Notes: a model not told the origin generated them from the sequence alone. A stretch of DNA of 64,000 bases from Oscillatoria acuminata PCC 6304 (GCF_000317105.1 NC_019693.1:1054001-1118000); one strand, 5' to 3'; positions 9,750-20,488 are shown, counted from the stretch's first letter. Program-made: numbers and translations.

Positions 9750-9995
9750 TCATAATTGGCCCAATTCTCGTAAATGTTTCAAGTCTTCTTGAAAATCTTC
9801 TACATCATAATTCACGCAAATTCCCCGCTTTGATAATTCTCGCTGAAAGTCCAGAATATTCAGTCCAGCTAGATGTCGCGCTTTTCCACCGCTGATTCTC
9901 TTTTGCTGGTAAAGCAGAATCGCAATTTCCAGTTTGAGTTCAGCTTCAGACATCTTAGCAGCCGTCAGGATATCATCGGGAATAATCACACTCAT
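9750..9995 (-). CDS. UPF0175 family protein, probable antitoxin
   Basis: The 81-residue protein matches the UPF0175 pattern: an N-terminal strand (MSVIIPDDIL), an acidic helix (SEAELKLEIAILLYQQKRIS), GKARHLAGLNILDFQRELSKR as a helix-turn-helix-like core, and a C-terminal VNYDVEDFQEDLKHLREL. Members are usually antitoxins paired with a DUF3368/PIN-type toxin. No such partner is adjacent here: downstream is a repeat and chorismate lyase, upstream on the same strand is the large AAA/WD40 gene ending at 10095 (gap 99 bases). It is either an orphan antitoxin or linked to that gene. A good AAGGAGGATAC ribosome site precedes the ATG. Confidence 0.75.
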   Translation of the reverse strand: MSVIIPDDILTAAKMSEAELKLEIAILLYQQKRISGGKARHLAGLNILDFQRELSKRGICVNYDVEDFQEDLKHLRELGQL

Positions 9996-10094
9996 TCATG
10001 TATCCTCCTTGAGTTTTAGTTGAATTGTAGCACGGTGGAACTGGGGTGGGTTGAGAAGGCGATCGCCACCAAAACCCATCATCAGTCCCCAGCC

Positions 10095-13000
10095 TCACTT
10101 GTCACAACGGGTCAGTTTTTCTCGCGCCTCCGGATGGCTGACAAAATAATCTTGCAACCAGTCATACCCTCTCGCCAGCAGTTCCGCCAACCCTTCCTCC
10201 AGCCACAGACGGGCGGTGCCGTCATCGGAGGCGGTGGCAAGGGTTTGACCGTCCCGGCTAAAACTCATACTCCATACCGAGCTAGAATGCCCGGAAAAAG
10301 TGGCCTGTTCGTTCCCGTGTAAATCCCACAGTCGGGCGGTGCGGTCTTCAGATCCAGTAGCCAGGGTTTGACCATCGGGGCTAAAACTCACACTGAATAC
10401 CCGGCCAGAATGCCCGGAAAAAGTGGCCTGTTCGTTTCCGTGTAAATCCCACAGTCGTGCGGTGCCGTCAGATGAGGCTGTGGCGAGGGTTTGACCATCG
10501 GGGCTAAAACTCACACCCCTTACCAGGCGAGAATGCCCGAAAAAGATGGTCTGTTCGTTCCCCTGTAAATCCCATAGACAGGCAGTGTGGTCTTCAGATC
10601 CAGTGGCCAGGGTTTGACCGTCCGGGCTAAAACTCACACTCCTTACCGGGCCAGAATGCCTGGTGAAGATGACCTGTTCGTTCCCGTGTAAATCCCACAG
10701 TCGGGCAGTGCGGTCATCAGAGGCTGTGGCGAGAGTTTGACCATCGGGACTAAAACTCACACTCCATACCGGGCCAGAATGCCCTTTGAAGAGAGACCGT
10801 TCGTTCCCCTGTAAATCCCACAGTCGGATAGTGCCGTCATCGGATCCAGTGGCGAGGGTTTGACCATCGGGGCTAAAACTCACACTCCTTACCGAGCTAG
10901 AATGCCCTTTGAAGGTGACCCGTTCATTCCCTTGTAAATCCCACAGTCGGGCGGTGCCGTCAGATGAGGTCGTGGCGAGGGTTTGACCATCGGGACTAAA
11001 ACTCACACTCCTAACCGGGCCAGAATGCCCTTTGAAGAGAGACCGTTCGTTCCCCTGTAAATCCCACAGACGGGCGGTGCGGTCATATGAGGCCGTGGCG
11101 AGGGTTTGACCATCGGGGCTAAAACTCACACTCGTTACCCCGCCAGAATGCCCGGAGAAGGTGGCCCGTTCGTTCCGTTGTAAATCCCACAGTCGGGCGG
11201 TGGCGTCATCAGATCCAGTGGCGAGGGTTTGACCATCAGGGCTAAAACTCACACTTGTTACCCAGCCAGAATGCCCTTTGAAGGTGGCCCGTTCGTTCCC
11301 GTGTAAATCCCATAGACGGGCGGTGCCATCATCAGATCCAGTGGCGAGAGTTTGACCGCTCGGGCTAAAACTCACACTCCATACCGAGCTAGAATGCCCG
11401 GATAAGGTGGCCCGTTCGTTCCCGTGTAAATCCCACAAACGGGCAGTGCGGTCATCGGATCCAGTGGCGAGGGTTTGACCATCGGGGCTAAAACTCACAC
11501 TCGTTACCCAGCCAGAATGCCCTTTGAAGGTGGCCAGTTCTTTCCCCTGTAAATCCCACAGACGGGCAGTGCCGTCATCGGAGGCGGTGGCCAGGGTTTG
11601 ACCGTCTGGGCTAAAACTCACACTCCATACCCGGCCAAAATGCCCTTTGAAGGTGGCCCGTTCTTTCCCCAGTAGATCCCACAGACGGGTAGTGCCGTCA
11701 TCGGAGGCGGTGGCCAGAGTTTGACCGTCTGGGCTAAAACTCACACTCCATAACGAGCTAGAATGCCCTTTGAAGGTGACCCGTTCTTTCCCCTGTAAAT
11801 CCCACAGACGGGCAGTGCCGTCATCGGAGGCGGTGGCCAGGGTTTGACCGTCTGGGCTAAAACTCACACTCGTTACCCGGCCAGAATGCCCTTTGAAGAT
11901 GGCCCGTTCTTTCCCCTGTAAATCCCACAGACGGGCAGTGCCGTCATTAGAGGCGGTGGCCAGGGTTTGACCGTCTGGGCTAAAACTCACACTCCATACC
12001 CCACGAGAATGCCCGTCTAAGCGGTTATGTTCTCGAATGTGGGCGAGAATTTGTTGCAAGGTGAGCAGGGGACTGGTGACAGGATAGTCTCTCAGGAGGC
12101 GGTTGTCCCCTACCCAGGTTTGCAACTGTTGGCCAGTCTGCATCGCTTCGATTAAGAGGTCAATTTGTGACATCCCCGCTTCAAACTGTCGCAATACTCG
12201 AACTGCGGCCCGTTCCAGTTTTGTGGCTTCCTTGGCTTCGGTGAGTAGGCGGTCTGCTTTTGCTTTGGCTTGGGCTAAAATTTCGTTAGCTTGCCGTTGT
12301 GCCTCTAAATCCTCTTGGATCTGTTTCCTGACCGCCTGCTCGCTGGCAGATAAAAAGGTATAATCATCTCGACTTAAGTCTTTTTTATCAGCCCAGTCTA
12401 AAGCATCTTGCAACGCTTTCCCCCGCAAGAGTCGGGAGGTATCCTGCCGATTAGATTTTAACCAGGCGGCGATCGCCTCGGAGTAGGGGCGGAGGTTGGC
12501 GAGTTCCCGTTCCACCCAGGGGCGATTAAAGACTGCCTCGTAAATCCGGTTATACACTTGTAATTGTCCCCGGCGGTTCACCACTAAACCCGAGAGGCGT
12601 AGTTCCATCTGTTCATCACTGTTATTCCCTTTCACTCTCTCGTCACTGTCCAAAATTTGCTGATACAATCCCAACAACCGCCCTGCACGTTCCTCATGGC
12701 GCAACAGGCGATCTCGAATGGTTTTTAAATGCTCTGGGTTGTCCTGCGCTTCCCAATTTTCCAGCAGATTCGTCCGCACCAATTCGGCAATCCATTCCGT
12801 TTCCCTGCCATTCGGAGTTGTCCCCGCACCCCGCACCCATTGACAGAGCTTTTGTGTCAAAAACGGTTGCCCTCCAGTCCAGTCTAAAATTCCCCGCAAC
12901 AGGGTTTCCGGTTTTTCTATCGTTTCCGGAAATCCCGCCTTTAACCCCTTCTTGGCTTCCTCAAATTCAAACCCACACAATTCGACCCCCCGCCCGATAT

Positions 13001-13610
13001 TAAACGGAGTTCGGGTTTTGTCCCGAATCAAATCCGAAGGGGTGGCAACTCCGAACAAGGCAAAAGTCAGGCGATTGAACGCGGGATTTTGGGAGCGTAG
13101 ATTCCGAAAGGCTCGAATCAGTGCAAAAAAGTCGTCTAGTTCAAAGTTTAAGGAAATAGTGCTATCAATTTCATCTATCAATACAATAAACTGACGGTCA
13201 TCATCGGGTTGGTTTAAAACGACCTCTTCAAAAAACTCAGATAATCGTTGAGCAACGGGTATTCCGTCCAACTCTTGCCACCAAGCTCGCCGATTAATTT
13301 GACCGGAGAAATTGAGTTTTTTAACTAACTCATAGAAAATCCCCTTATACCACTCAGCAGCCGTTACATTTTTATTCCCAATTTTTGTCAAGTCTATAGA
13401 AGCACAGATAAACCCTTCCCTTTGTAGCCTATCCATCGTTCTGACGAGCAAACTGGATTTACCCATTTGCCGCGAGTTGAGGACGTAACAAAATTCCCCA
13501 GCTTTTAAGCCTTCATAGAGTTCTGTATCTGCCTGTCGAACCACATAGGTTGGAGCATTTGCAGGCAGACTACCGCCAACTTGATAAATGGAGGATTCAA
13601 AGGGTTCCAT
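10095..13610 (-). CDS. AAA-like (AAA_35) ATPase with 15 WD40 repeats
   Basis: The 1171-residue cytoplasmic protein begins with an AAA-like/STAND-type NTPase domain: P-loop [10 protein letters not shown] at 45-54, Walker [11 protein letters not shown] at 141-150, and a sensor-like [16 protein letters not shown] near 250-265. A winged-helix-like region and a charged coiled coil (about 430-500, with [20 protein letters not shown]) link it to 15 WD40 units of 41 residues (about 535-1138), each with [20 protein letters not shown] and TARLWDL. A short tail follows ([17 protein letters not shown]). No known effector domain is visible, so the output must come from the NTPase, the tail or a partner. 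It is paralogous to the gene at 15923-19585. The UPF0175 gene follows it. Role in signalling or defence is inference. Confidence 0.9.
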   Translation of the reverse strand: MEPFESSIYQVGGSLPANAPTYVVRQADTELYEGLKAGEFCYVLNSRQMGKSSLLVRTMDRLQREGFICASIDLTKIGNKNVTAAEWYKGIFYELVKKLNFSGQINRRAWWQELDGIPVAQRLSEFFEEVVLNQPDDDRQFIVLIDEIDSTISLNFELDDFFALIRAFRNLRSQNPAFNRLTFALFGVATPSDLIRDKTRTPFNIGRGVELCGFEFEEAKKGLKAGFPETIEKPETLLRGILDWTGGQPFLTQKLCQWVRGAGTTPNGRETEWIAELVRTNLLENWEAQDNPEHLKTIRDRLLRHEERAGRLLGLYQQILDSDERVKGNNSDEQMELRLSGLVVNRRGQLQVYNRIYEAVFNRPWVERELANLRPYSEAIAAWLKSNRQDTSRLLRGKALQDALDWADKKDLSRDDYTFLSASEQAVRKQIQEDLEAQRQANEILAQAKAKADRLLTEAKEATKLERAAVRVLRQFEAGMSQIDLLIEAMQTGQQLQTWVGDNRLLRDYPVTSPLLTLQQILAHIREHNRLDGHSRGVWSVSFSPDGQTLATASNDGTARLWDLQGKERAIFKGHSGRVTSVSFSPDGQTLATASDDGTARLWDLQGKERVTFKGHSSSLWSVSFSPDGQTLATASDDGTTRLWDLLGKERATFKGHFGRVWSVSFSPDGQTLATASDDGTARLWDLQGKELATFKGHSGWVTSVSFSPDGQTLATGSDDRTARLWDLHGNERATLSGHSSSVWSVSFSPSGQTLATGSDDGTARLWDLHGNERATFKGHSGWVTSVSFSPDGQTLATGSDDATARLWDLQRNERATFSGHSGGVTSVSFSPDGQTLATASYDRTARLWDLQGNERSLFKGHSGPVRSVSFSPDGQTLATTSSDGTARLWDLQGNERVTFKGHSSSVRSVSFSPDGQTLATGSDDGTIRLWDLQGNERSLFKGHSGPVWSVSFSPDGQTLATASDDRTARLWDLHGNEQVIFTRHSGPVRSVSFSPDGQTLATGSEDHTACLWDLQGNEQTIFFGHSRLVRGVSFSPDGQTLATASSDGTARLWDLHGNEQATFSGHSGRVFSVSFSPDGQTLATGSEDRTARLWDLHGNEQATFSGHSSSVWSMSFSRDGQTLATASDDGTARLWLEEGLAELLARGYDWLQDYFVSHPEAREKLTRCDK
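10197..12008 (-). repeat. Array of 15 WD40-coding units, 123-bp period
   Basis: Within the coding sequence the DNA repeats every 123 bases, with phrases such as ctaaaactcacactc and aaatcccacagacgg recurring in each unit. The units differ mainly at codons for loop residues (SG, SSS, GR, GW, GP after the His). DNA identity between units is high enough to allow slippage and recombination, so copy number may differ between strains. Confidence 0.9.
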
Positions 13611-13725
13611 ATTCTTCGATATAATCCTTGATGTATGGTGCTTTAGGGTAGAATGGCCCAGTTAAATCACGAGGCTGTCTGATTCATCTAACATCAACAA
13701 GCGCTTAGGTAGTTTGGTCTAAGTT

Positions 13726-14994
13726 TTAAAGGCGATCGCGAAAATACTGCCGATATAAATCGCAAGCAATTCGACAATCATTCCCCTCTAAACGAACTAA
13801 ACCCAAACTTTCTAACTGATAAGCCAGCTTTGACTCTAGTCGGATAGGGTCAGGGGTTCTAACCGCTGCTTTCATGGCTTGAGATAAAAGGGGGTTCTCT
13901 TTTAAATACCCTAAATGAGTCCGCAAGCGATCGGTATAAATCCCGGCTTCCGTAGCCGCCATTTCCAACAGGTTCTCAAAAGTGATGTCCTGCCGCTTCA
14001 AGCGAGAAACTGCAATTTGTAATAGAGAGGGATGTCCCCCGATTAAATTCATCAATTTTTCAATCTCCTCACTCTCCAAGTTTACTCCTTGCTCTCGCGC
14101 AAATTCTTTCAATTGTGGAGGGGTAAACTCGGGTAATGAAATCTGCTCTCCCACATTAAAGGGCGAGTGATAAATATCTAAAGGAATATAAACCTCCGTA
14201 GAATAAGAGATAATTAACCGCAACTTTTTCCAAATTTCTGTCTTTTTTGCTTCTTCATGACAGAATCGCAAAAACTTAAAAAAATCTTCAGCAATATGGG
14301 GGTAAGGAAAAAGTAAATCAACTTCATCTAAAGCTAGGACAACTGGGAAATCGATGTTTTCTAATAAATACTCCTCAAAATATAGACTACAGCTATAGTT
14401 GCTCCCTAAACCGTCTTCCCAATATTCAGATAGATTTTGATAAGGTAACTCTAGCTTACGACTGACGAAGCTGCAAAACCATTTTAGAAAGTAATCAAGG
14501 TCTTGTAAAACCTTTCCATCTGCCAACGATAGATTCAAGATTATAGCTTTATAGCCATTTGTTTGAGTACGAGAAAGAATTTGCGTGATTAAAGCGCTTT
14601 TTCCCATTTGTTTCGGTGCTTTAATCCGAATTAGGGATCCGGGCTGTAACACCGTTTGATAACATCGATCTTCAATGGGAGGGCGTTCCACATAGTGAGA
14701 AACTTTTGATTCAGTTTCATCCGCAACGGGATCCGCTATATCCCCTACACAATCATCATTATTACTGTCGGTCTCAAAATCTGCTATTTCCTGGAAGTCT
14801 AAACCCAATTTGCGGCAGATTTCTTGAAAATTTTCATTATCAACCACCTTGCCATTTAGAAACTTACTGATAGTATCGCGAGAGAGGCCCATATCCGCTG
14901 CTAAATCTCTTTGAGTCGCAAAGCGATTGCGCCGGACAGATTGTTTAGCCTTTTCAATATAGTCTCTGTGAACTCTGAGCGAACGTTTTGACAT
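13726..14994 (-). CDS. XRE-type HTH regulator fused to an AAA-like ATPase
   Basis: The 422-residue protein joins an N-terminal helix-turn-helix (about 25-66; ATQRDLAADMGLSRDTISKF, followed by NGKVVDNENFQEICRKLGLD) to an AAA-like domain (about 104-420) with P-loop APKQMGKSAL at 126-135 and Walker B VVLALDEVDLLF at 218-229. This is the same ATPase type (AAA_35) found in the two WD40 proteins on either side, here with a DNA-binding domain in place of WD40 repeats. I chose ATG 14994, preceded by CAGGAG; an upstream in-frame start at 15150 would add 52 unconserved residues. The gene lies 115 bases before the WD40 gene ending at 10095 and is divergent from a small gene at 15179. It could regulate the cluster; that is inference. 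Confidence 0.85.
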   Translation of the reverse strand: MSKRSLRVHRDYIEKAKQSVRRNRFATQRDLAADMGLSRDTISKFLNGKVVDNENFQEICRKLGLDFQEIADFETDSNNDDCVGDIADPVADETESKVSHYVERPPIEDRCYQTVLQPGSLIRIKAPKQMGKSALITQILSRTQTNGYKAIILNLSLADGKVLQDLDYFLKWFCSFVSRKLELPYQNLSEYWEDGLGSNYSCSLYFEEYLLENIDFPVVLALDEVDLLFPYPHIAEDFFKFLRFCHEEAKKTEIWKKLRLIISYSTEVYIPLDIYHSPFNVGEQISLPEFTPPQLKEFAREQGVNLESEEIEKLMNLIGGHPSLLQIAVSRLKRQDITFENLLEMAATEAGIYTDRLRTHLGYLKENPLLSQAMKAAVRTPDPIRLESKLAYQLESLGLVRLEGNDCRIACDLYRQYFRDRL

Positions 14995-15065
14995 AACTCC
15001 TGATTCTGTAAACCTGCTCCGATTATAGTCCCTTTTTCTCTGCCTGAGACCAACTCCGACAGAAC

Positions 15066-15101
15066 TCAGACATCCTTCAAAAATCAGACTCCAAGTCAGA
15101 C
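15066..15101. promoter_or_regulatory. Possible operator: three direct TCAGAC repeats
   Basis: TCAGAC occurs at 15066-15071, 15084-15089 and 15096-15101 in the 184-base gap between the XRE-ATPase gene and the divergent small gene, spaced 18 and 12 bases apart. Short direct repeats between divergent genes are common binding sites for XRE regulators. Chance occurrence is possible. Confidence 0.25.
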
Positions 15102-15178
15102 ACTCCTCCTGGTTCGACCGACATAAACGCAGACAGGGATAGGTTTTCATAGGATTATGAACATTCGGAGGAATTCCT

Positions 15179-15418
15179 ATGAACGACGAAAACCGCTCTC
15201 AAACTGCTAAAGTCCAAGCCTTAATCCGGGCGATGGAGAACTTGGATACCGATATCTCGCTCAACCCGCAGATGCCGGTATTATATCCCATGCAGGAAGT
15301 CAACACTGTTCCCCAGCAATTGCCGTGCCCGGCACCTATCGCTTATGGCATTCGGTTAGAAGTGTCGATTGTCTTTGTTTTGCATTTGCTGGTTTTATGG
15401 CGGTTCAAAAATCGCTAG
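15179..15418 (+). CDS. Small protein of unknown function, hydrophobic C-terminus
   Basis: The 79-residue product starts MNDENRSQTAKVQALIRAME and ends in a hydrophobic stretch (IRLEVSIVFVLHLLVLWRF) that could be a tail anchor. A strong GGAGG lies 8 bases before the ATG, which is the main reason to believe the gene. It is divergent from the XRE-ATPase gene and followed directly by a hairpin (15428-15470). I do not recognise a family. Its position inside the AAA/WD40 cluster makes it a candidate partner, for example a small membrane-active protein under XRE control, but this is speculation. Confidence 0.6.
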   Translation: MNDENRSQTAKVQALIRAMENLDTDISLNPQMPVLYPMQEVNTVPQQLPCPAPIAYGIRLEVSIVFVLHLLVLWRFKNR

Positions 15419-15427
15419 TGGGTAAGG

Positions 15428-15470
15428 CAATTGAGACGCGAGGAGTTGAAGGGGCATCGCGTCTCAATTG
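15428..15470 (+). terminator. Hairpin after the small gene
   Basis: Perfect 14-base arms (caattgagacgcga at 15428-15441, reverse complement at 15457-15470) with a 15-base loop start 9 bases after the stop codon at 15418. There is only a weak T-rich tail (catttaat), so it may stabilise the mRNA end rather than terminate strictly. Confidence 0.5.
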
Positions 15471-15515
15471 ACATCATTTAATACACTTCATTCCTGGGAG
15501 TCCAGACTCAATTTC

Positions 15516-15740
15516 TCAGGGTGCCAATTCTGCCAACAAATCCGCCACTGAACCTCGGTGAACAGTTCCCTCTTCATATTCTTGTTGCGATCGCCCGACT
15601 TCTTGTAACAGTTCATCCCGTCGCCGTTGCCGGAGTCTCTGTTGGATAATCTCCACCAATATCGCTTGGTCATCGATGGGAAGGGCCTCTACAAATTCAA
15701 TAGCTTTTTGAAATTTCGATGTCTCTTCTATATTTTTCAT
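15516..15740 (-). CDS. Small antitoxin-like protein
   Basis: The 74-residue protein has an N-terminal helix (KFQKAIEFVEALPIDDQAIL), a basic middle (QQRLRQRRRDELLQEV) and a C-terminal GTVHRGSVADLLAELAP. Short cyanobacterial proteins of this pattern are usually antitoxin halves of type II toxin-antitoxin pairs, often beside a RelE-like toxin. No toxin gene is adjacent. It lies 182 bases after the AAA/WD40 gene ending at 15923, the same relative place that UPF0175 holds after the first AAA/WD40 gene. The family call is tentative. Confidence 0.55.
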   Translation of the reverse strand: MKNIEETSKFQKAIEFVEALPIDDQAILVEIIQQRLRQRRRDELLQEVGRSQQEYEEGTVHRGSVADLLAELAP

Positions 15741-15922
15741 TAATGGTTAGGAGTAAAAAATGTTGTTATATCATAACTTAAAACGCCAATTTTGTCAACC
15801 AATCAAGGGTAAAACTTTAAGTGGTAGTTCCCAGGAATTGGCGATTCCAGTCACCCAGAGATAAACAGAATTAGGGGAGTTGAGGAGGCGATCGCACCCT
15901 GAAAATTTGCTGGTTTATACCC

Positions 15923-18900
15923 TCACTTCTGACAAACCCTCAGTTTTTTTGCCGCCTCTGGATGGACGCATAAATAATCTTTCAACCAGTTGCACCCTCT
16001 TGCTAAAAGTTCATCTAACCCCTCCACTCGCCACAAACAGGCTGTGCCATCATCTGCTGCGGTGGCGAGGGTTTGTCCATCTGGGCTAAAACTGACACTT
16101 GTTACTCCATCGGAATGCCCTTTAAATGTGGCCAGTTCGTTCCCCGCTAAATCCCACAGACGGGCGGTTCCATCAGTTGAGGCAGTGGCGAGGGTTTGTC
16201 CATCGGGACTAAAACTAACAACCCATACCTTGTCTGAATGTCCAGAGAATATAGCCAGTTCGTTCCCCGCTAAATCCCACAGACGGGCGGTTCCATCAGT
16301 TGAGGCAGTGGCGAGGGTTTGTCCATCGGGACTAAAACTAACAACCCATACCTTGTCTGAATGTCCCGAGAATATAGCCAGTTCGTTCCCCGCTAAATCC
16401 CACAGACGGGCGGTTCCATCAGTCGAGGCAGTGGCGAGGGTTTGCCCATCGGGACTAAACGTGAGACTCCATAGCGAATCACAATGTCCGGAACAGATCG
16501 CCAGTTGATTACCCCCTAAATCCCACAGACGGGCAGTGCCATCATAAGAGGCAGTAGCGAGGGTTTGACCATTGGGACTAAATGTCACACTCCATACCGT
16601 ATCAGAATGCCCTGTAAAGATGGCAAGTGAGTTACCCTCTAAATCCCACAGGCGGGCGGTGCAGTCTGTTGATGCGGTAGCGAGGGTCTGACCATTGGGA
16701 CTAAATGTCACACTCCATACCGTATCTGAATGCCCTGTAAAGATGACGAGTTGATTACCGAATAAATCCCACAGACGAGCCGTGAGATCTGATGAGGCGG
16801 TGGCAAAGGTTTGACCATTGGGACTGAATGTGACACTCCATACCGTATCAGAATGTCCGGAACAGATTGCCACTTGATTGCCCCCTAAATCCCACAAACG
16901 GGCCGTCAAATCTGATGAGGCGGTGGCCAGGGTTTGACCCTGGGGATTAAACTGGATACTTGATATCGTATTAGAATGGCCTTGAAAGATGGCGAGTTGA
17001 TTGTCTTCTAAATCCCATAAACGGGCCGTAAAGTCTGATGAGGCAGTGGCGAGGGTTTGACCATTTGGACTAAACATGACCCTCCATACTGAGTCAGAAT
17101 GTCCTTTAAAAGTTATCAGTTCGTTTCCCACTAAATCCCACAGACGGGCGGTACCGTCGGTTGAGGCAGTGGCGAGGGTTTGACCGTCGGGGCTAAAACA
17201 GATACTTCTCAAAGGGCCGGAATGCCCCGAACAGGTGGCGATTTGATTCCCCTCTAAATCCCACAGACGAGCGGTACAGTCGGTTGAGGCAGTGGCAAGG
17301 ATTTGACCGTTTGGGTTAAATGCCACACTCCTAATCCATTCGAGATGCCCGGAACAGATGGCGAGTTGATTCCCCTCTAAATCCCACAGACGGGCGGTAC
17401 CGTCCCTTGATATGGTAGCGATAATTTGACCATCTGGACTAAATATAACAGTCGATACTGAGTCAGAATGCCCGGAACAGGTGGCGAGTTGATTCCCCTC
17501 TAAATCCCACAGACAGGCAGTACCATCATAAGATGCAGTGGCAAGGATTTGACCGTCTGGGCTAAACATGACACTCCATATAGGGCTGTAATGGCCTTTA
17601 AAGGTGACGAGTTGATTCCCCTCTAAATCCCACAGACAGGCAGTACCATCCCTTGATGAGGTGGCGAGGGTTTGACCATCTGGGCTAAAACAGACACTCC
17701 CTACCGAGTCGGAATGCCCGTTTAATGTGACGAGTGGATTGCCCGCTAAATCCCACAGACGGGCGGTACGATCCCTTGATCCGGTGGCGAGGGTTTGTCC
17801 ATCTGGGCTAAATGTGACAGTCCATAACGAGTCGGAATGCCCGTTCAATGTGGCGAGTGGATTGCCAGCTAAATCCCACAAACGGGCGGTATTGTCTCTT
17901 GAAACTGTAGCCAGGGTTTGACCATCTGGGCTAAAACAGACACTCCATACTGGACCAGAATGTCCTTCTAGGCGGTTGCGCTCTCGAATCTGAGATAAAA
18001 TTTGTTGCAAGGTGAGGAGGGGACTGGTGGCGGGATAATCCTTTAAAGCCCGATCGCCTCCCATGAGTTTTCGCAACTCTTGCCCAATTTGTATGGCTTC
18101 GATTAATAACTCAATTTGGGGCAAACCCGCCTCAAACTGTCGCCATACTCGCACGGCTGCCCGTTCTAATTTTGTCCCTTCTTTGGCTTCGTTTAGCAGG
18201 CGATCGGCTTGTTGTTTTGCAGATGCTAAGATTTGTTTGGCGGCTCGTTCCGCCTCTAAATCCTGTTGCATTTGTTGCATGGCAAATTGTTGACTGGCGG
18301 ATAAAAATGTATAATCGTCTGCACTCAATCCTTTCTCTGCTGCCCAGTCTAATGCTTCTTGTAAGGCTTCCCCGCGTAGGAGTCGGGAGGTATCTTGACG
18401 ATTGGATTTTAACCAGGCTGCGATCGCTTGGGAGTAAGGGCGCAAGTTAGTCAGTTCCCGTTCTACCCAGGGGCGACTGAAAACTTGTTGATAAATCCGG
18501 TTATAAGGTTGCAGTTGCCCTTGGTGAATCACCACTAAACCGGATAATCGCAATTCGATATGTTCTTGACTATTATCACCTTTGATTCCCGTAGGTACAG
18601 CGTGCAAGACTTGCTGATAGAGTCCGAGCAATCTCCCGGTGTGGTTTTCCTGGCGCAGAATGCGATCGCGGATGGTCCGCAAATGCTCAGGGTCATCCTG
18701 GGTTTCCCAATTCTCGATGATTTGGGTTTGAACGAGTTGGTCTAACCATGCAGTTTCACGGAGATTAGGTGGGCTAGAACTATCTTGAGCCTCGGTATTA
18801 AGATTTGAATGAACGACCAATTTACAAAGTTTCTGGGTCAGGAAGGGTTGTCCCCCAGTCCAGTCCAAGATTCTGGCGATCGCCTCTTCTGGATTCTGCA

Positions 18901-19585
18901 CGTTTCCGACCAATCCAGGTATTAAGGGTAGACATTCATCGACTTGAAATCCCCTCAGTTCAATGGATCGACCAATATTAAAGGGGGTCCGTCTTTTATC
19001 TTTAATTAAATCAGACGGCGTGGCTAACCCAATAATGGCAAAGGTTAATCGGTTATATTCGGGATTATCTGCCCGCTTATTATAAAAATCTCGAATGACG
19101 GCAAAAAAGTCATCACTACTAAAACTTAAATTGAGAATACTATCAATTTCATCAATAAAAATTACAAGTTGCTCCGGCAGCAATGGCAACAAAATTTCTT
19201 CAATAAACTTACTAAACAGACGGACATTGGGCAAGCGGCTATTTTCTTCCCACCAGGGTTCTAAATCAAAGGAGTCGTATAGTCCTAAACTGCTCACAAT
19301 ACTGTCAATGACTCCAGCATACCATTCCTCGGGGGTAATATTCGAGGTGCCAATGGCAGTAATATCGATCGCCGCACAAGCCACTCCTTCTGCTTGCAAT
19401 CGTTCCATTGTTTTCACCCGCAAGCTCGATTTCCCCATTTGCCGCGAGTTGAGTACATAGCAGAATTCCCCGGATTTCAACCCGTCATAAAGTTCCTTGT
19501 CCGCTTGTCGCATCACATAGCTCGGTGCATCCGCAGGCAGACTGCCTCCAACTTGATAATGATAGGCGTTACTTTGTTTCATCAT
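15923..19585 (-). CDS. AAA-like (AAA_35) ATPase with 16 WD40 repeats
   Basis: The 1220-residue protein is a paralogue of the one at 10095-13610 with the same order: AAA-like NTPase (P-loop [10 protein letters not shown] at 46-55, Walker [11 protein letters not shown] at 140-149, [16 protein letters not shown]), coiled coil ([20 protein letters not shown]), 16 WD40 units of 41 residues (about 541-1185) and the tail [18 protein letters not shown] set the start at ATG 19585, where similarity to the paralogue begins; an upstream start at 19642 adds 19 unlike residues. No clear ribosome site is visible at either. The ATPase halves of the two paralogues have diverged more than the WD40 units within each protein, which indicates repeat homogenisation. 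Probable sensor or switch protein; target unknown. Confidence 0.9.
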   Translation of the reverse strand: MMKQSNAYHYQVGGSLPADAPSYVMRQADKELYDGLKSGEFCYVLNSRQMGKSSLRVKTMERLQAEGVACAAIDITAIGTSNITPEEWYAGVIDSIVSSLGLYDSFDLEPWWEENSRLPNVRLFSKFIEEILLPLLPEQLVIFIDEIDSILNLSFSSDDFFAVIRDFYNKRADNPEYNRLTFAIIGLATPSDLIKDKRRTPFNIGRSIELRGFQVDECLPLIPGLVGNVQNPEEAIARILDWTGGQPFLTQKLCKLVVHSNLNTEAQDSSSPPNLRETAWLDQLVQTQIIENWETQDDPEHLRTIRDRILRQENHTGRLLGLYQQVLHAVPTGIKGDNSQEHIELRLSGLVVIHQGQLQPYNRIYQQVFSRPWVERELTNLRPYSQAIAAWLKSNRQDTSRLLRGEALQEALDWAAEKGLSADDYTFLSASQQFAMQQMQQDLEAERAAKQILASAKQQADRLLNEAKEGTKLERAAVRVWRQFEAGLPQIELLIEAIQIGQELRKLMGGDRALKDYPATSPLLTLQQILSQIRERNRLEGHSGPVWSVCFSPDGQTLATVSRDNTARLWDLAGNPLATLNGHSDSLWTVTFSPDGQTLATGSRDRTARLWDLAGNPLVTLNGHSDSVGSVCFSPDGQTLATSSRDGTACLWDLEGNQLVTFKGHYSPIWSVMFSPDGQILATASYDGTACLWDLEGNQLATCSGHSDSVSTVIFSPDGQIIATISRDGTARLWDLEGNQLAICSGHLEWIRSVAFNPNGQILATASTDCTARLWDLEGNQIATCSGHSGPLRSICFSPDGQTLATASTDGTARLWDLVGNELITFKGHSDSVWRVMFSPNGQTLATASSDFTARLWDLEDNQLAIFQGHSNTISSIQFNPQGQTLATASSDLTARLWDLGGNQVAICSGHSDTVWSVTFSPNGQTFATASSDLTARLWDLFGNQLVIFTGHSDTVWSVTFSPNGQTLATASTDCTARLWDLEGNSLAIFTGHSDTVWSVTFSPNGQTLATASYDGTARLWDLGGNQLAICSGHCDSLWSLTFSPDGQTLATASTDGTARLWDLAGNELAIFSGHSDKVWVVSFSPDGQTLATASTDGTARLWDLAGNELAIFSGHSDKVWVVSFSPDGQTLATASTDGTARLWDLAGNELATFKGHSDGVTSVSFSPDGQTLATAADDGTACLWRVEGLDELLARGCNWLKDYLCVHPEAAKKLRVCQK
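16031..17965 (-). repeat. Array of 16 WD40-coding units, 123-bp period
   Basis: The DNA repeats every 123 bases. Two adjacent units, 16131-16253 and 16254-16376, differ at a single, silent base (tccagag against tcccgag), so one is a very recent copy of the other. The remaining units vary mostly at predicted propeller loop positions. Confidence 0.92.
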
Positions 19586-19636
19586 ATAAAGTGAGGATAA
19601 AATTACAGACCAACAATTCTGAGAGTTCGACCGGAG

Positions 19637-19657
19637 GGACACGGCAGCGCCGTGTCC
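19637..19657. repeat. Short perfect hairpin between yebC and the WD40 gene
   Basis: ggacacggc (19637-19645) and gccgtgtcc (19649-19657) form a 9-base stem with a 3-base loop. It lies downstream of yebC and upstream of the AAA/WD40 gene, both on the minus strand. There is no T-run on the minus strand, so terminator function is doubtful; it resembles the small stems of the dispersed repeats elsewhere in the window. Confidence 0.5.
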
Positions 19658-19717
19658 TTACTCATGAATTATCCAACATCTGGGATGAGTTGCACCCCTG
19701 GCCGGTTCAAGATACAA

Positions 19718-20488
19718 TTACACGACGCTCATTTCTACCAACTCATCCGCCATATCAAAATTGGCGGTGACATTTTGGACATCATCCAAATCATCCAAAG
19801 CATCCATCATTTTGAGAAGCGATCGCGCTTGGTCCAGGTCCGTTACTTCCACATTATTGTTAGCAATCCAGCGCAATTCTGCATTGATAATCTCATATCC
19901 CCGCTCTTTTAAAGTTTGGTTGAGGGTTTCTAAATTAGTGGCTTCCGTAAATACTTCATAGCCCGATGTATCTTCATCCAGTTCCGTGGGTTCATAAAAC
20001 TCGGCACCCCCTTCTACCGATGCCTCTAAGAGTTCATCTTCCTCTATCTCCCCTTGCAGGGTCACCACGCCTTTGAGTTCAAACATCCAACTCACGCATC
20101 CTGTCTCACCTAAATTGCCGCCATTCTTACTAAAAGCGGCCCTCAAATCCGCCGCAGTCCGATTGCGGTTATCCGTCAGCGCTTCCACAATTACCGCCAC
20201 GCCACCGGGACCATATCCCTCATAGCGGATTGCTTCATAGTTGTTGCTGGCATCATCCCAGGTTCCGGCACCTTTGGCGATCGCCCGTTGAATGTTCTCA
20301 TTGGGAATCCCTGCCGCCTTTGCCTTATCCACTGCCGTCCGTAACTGAAAGTTGCCATCCGGATCTGGAACGCCACTGCGCGCCGCAACGATAATCTCCC
20401 GCGAGATTTTCGTGAAGGTTTTCCCTTTCACAGCATCCACTCTAGCTTTCTGCCGTTTAATATTCGCCCATTTACTATGTCCAGCCAT
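19718..20488 (-). CDS. yebC: YebC/PmpR family protein
   Basis: The 256-residue protein is a full-length YebC family member, from MAGHSKWANIKRQKARVDAV at the start, through IPNENIQRAIAKG and YEGYGPGGVAVIVEALTDNR, to the acidic C-terminal domain (DLDQARSLLKMMDALDDLDD). Members have been described as DNA-binding regulators, and more recently some as translation factors easing ribosome stalling at prolines; which role applies here cannot be told. The gene is alone, upstream of the AAA/WD40 gene on the same strand. Confidence 0.93.
   Translation of the reverse strand: MAGHSKWANIKRQKARVDAVKGKTFTKISREIIVAARSGVPDPDGNFQLRTAVDKAKAAGIPNENIQRAIAKGAGTWDDASNNYEAIRYEGYGPGGVAVIVEALTDNRNRTAADLRAAFSKNGGNLGETGCVSWMFELKGVVTLQGEIEEDELLEASVEGGAEFYEPTELDEDTSGYEVFTEATNLETLNQTLKERGYEIINAELRWIANNNVEVTDLDQARSLLKMMDALDDLDDVQNVTANFDMADELVEMSVV

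Noticed and set aside
15990-16508. Open frame of 172 codons on the plus strand
   Set aside because: It is antisense to the WD40 array and repeats with the same 123-base period; it is a shadow of the repeat coding.
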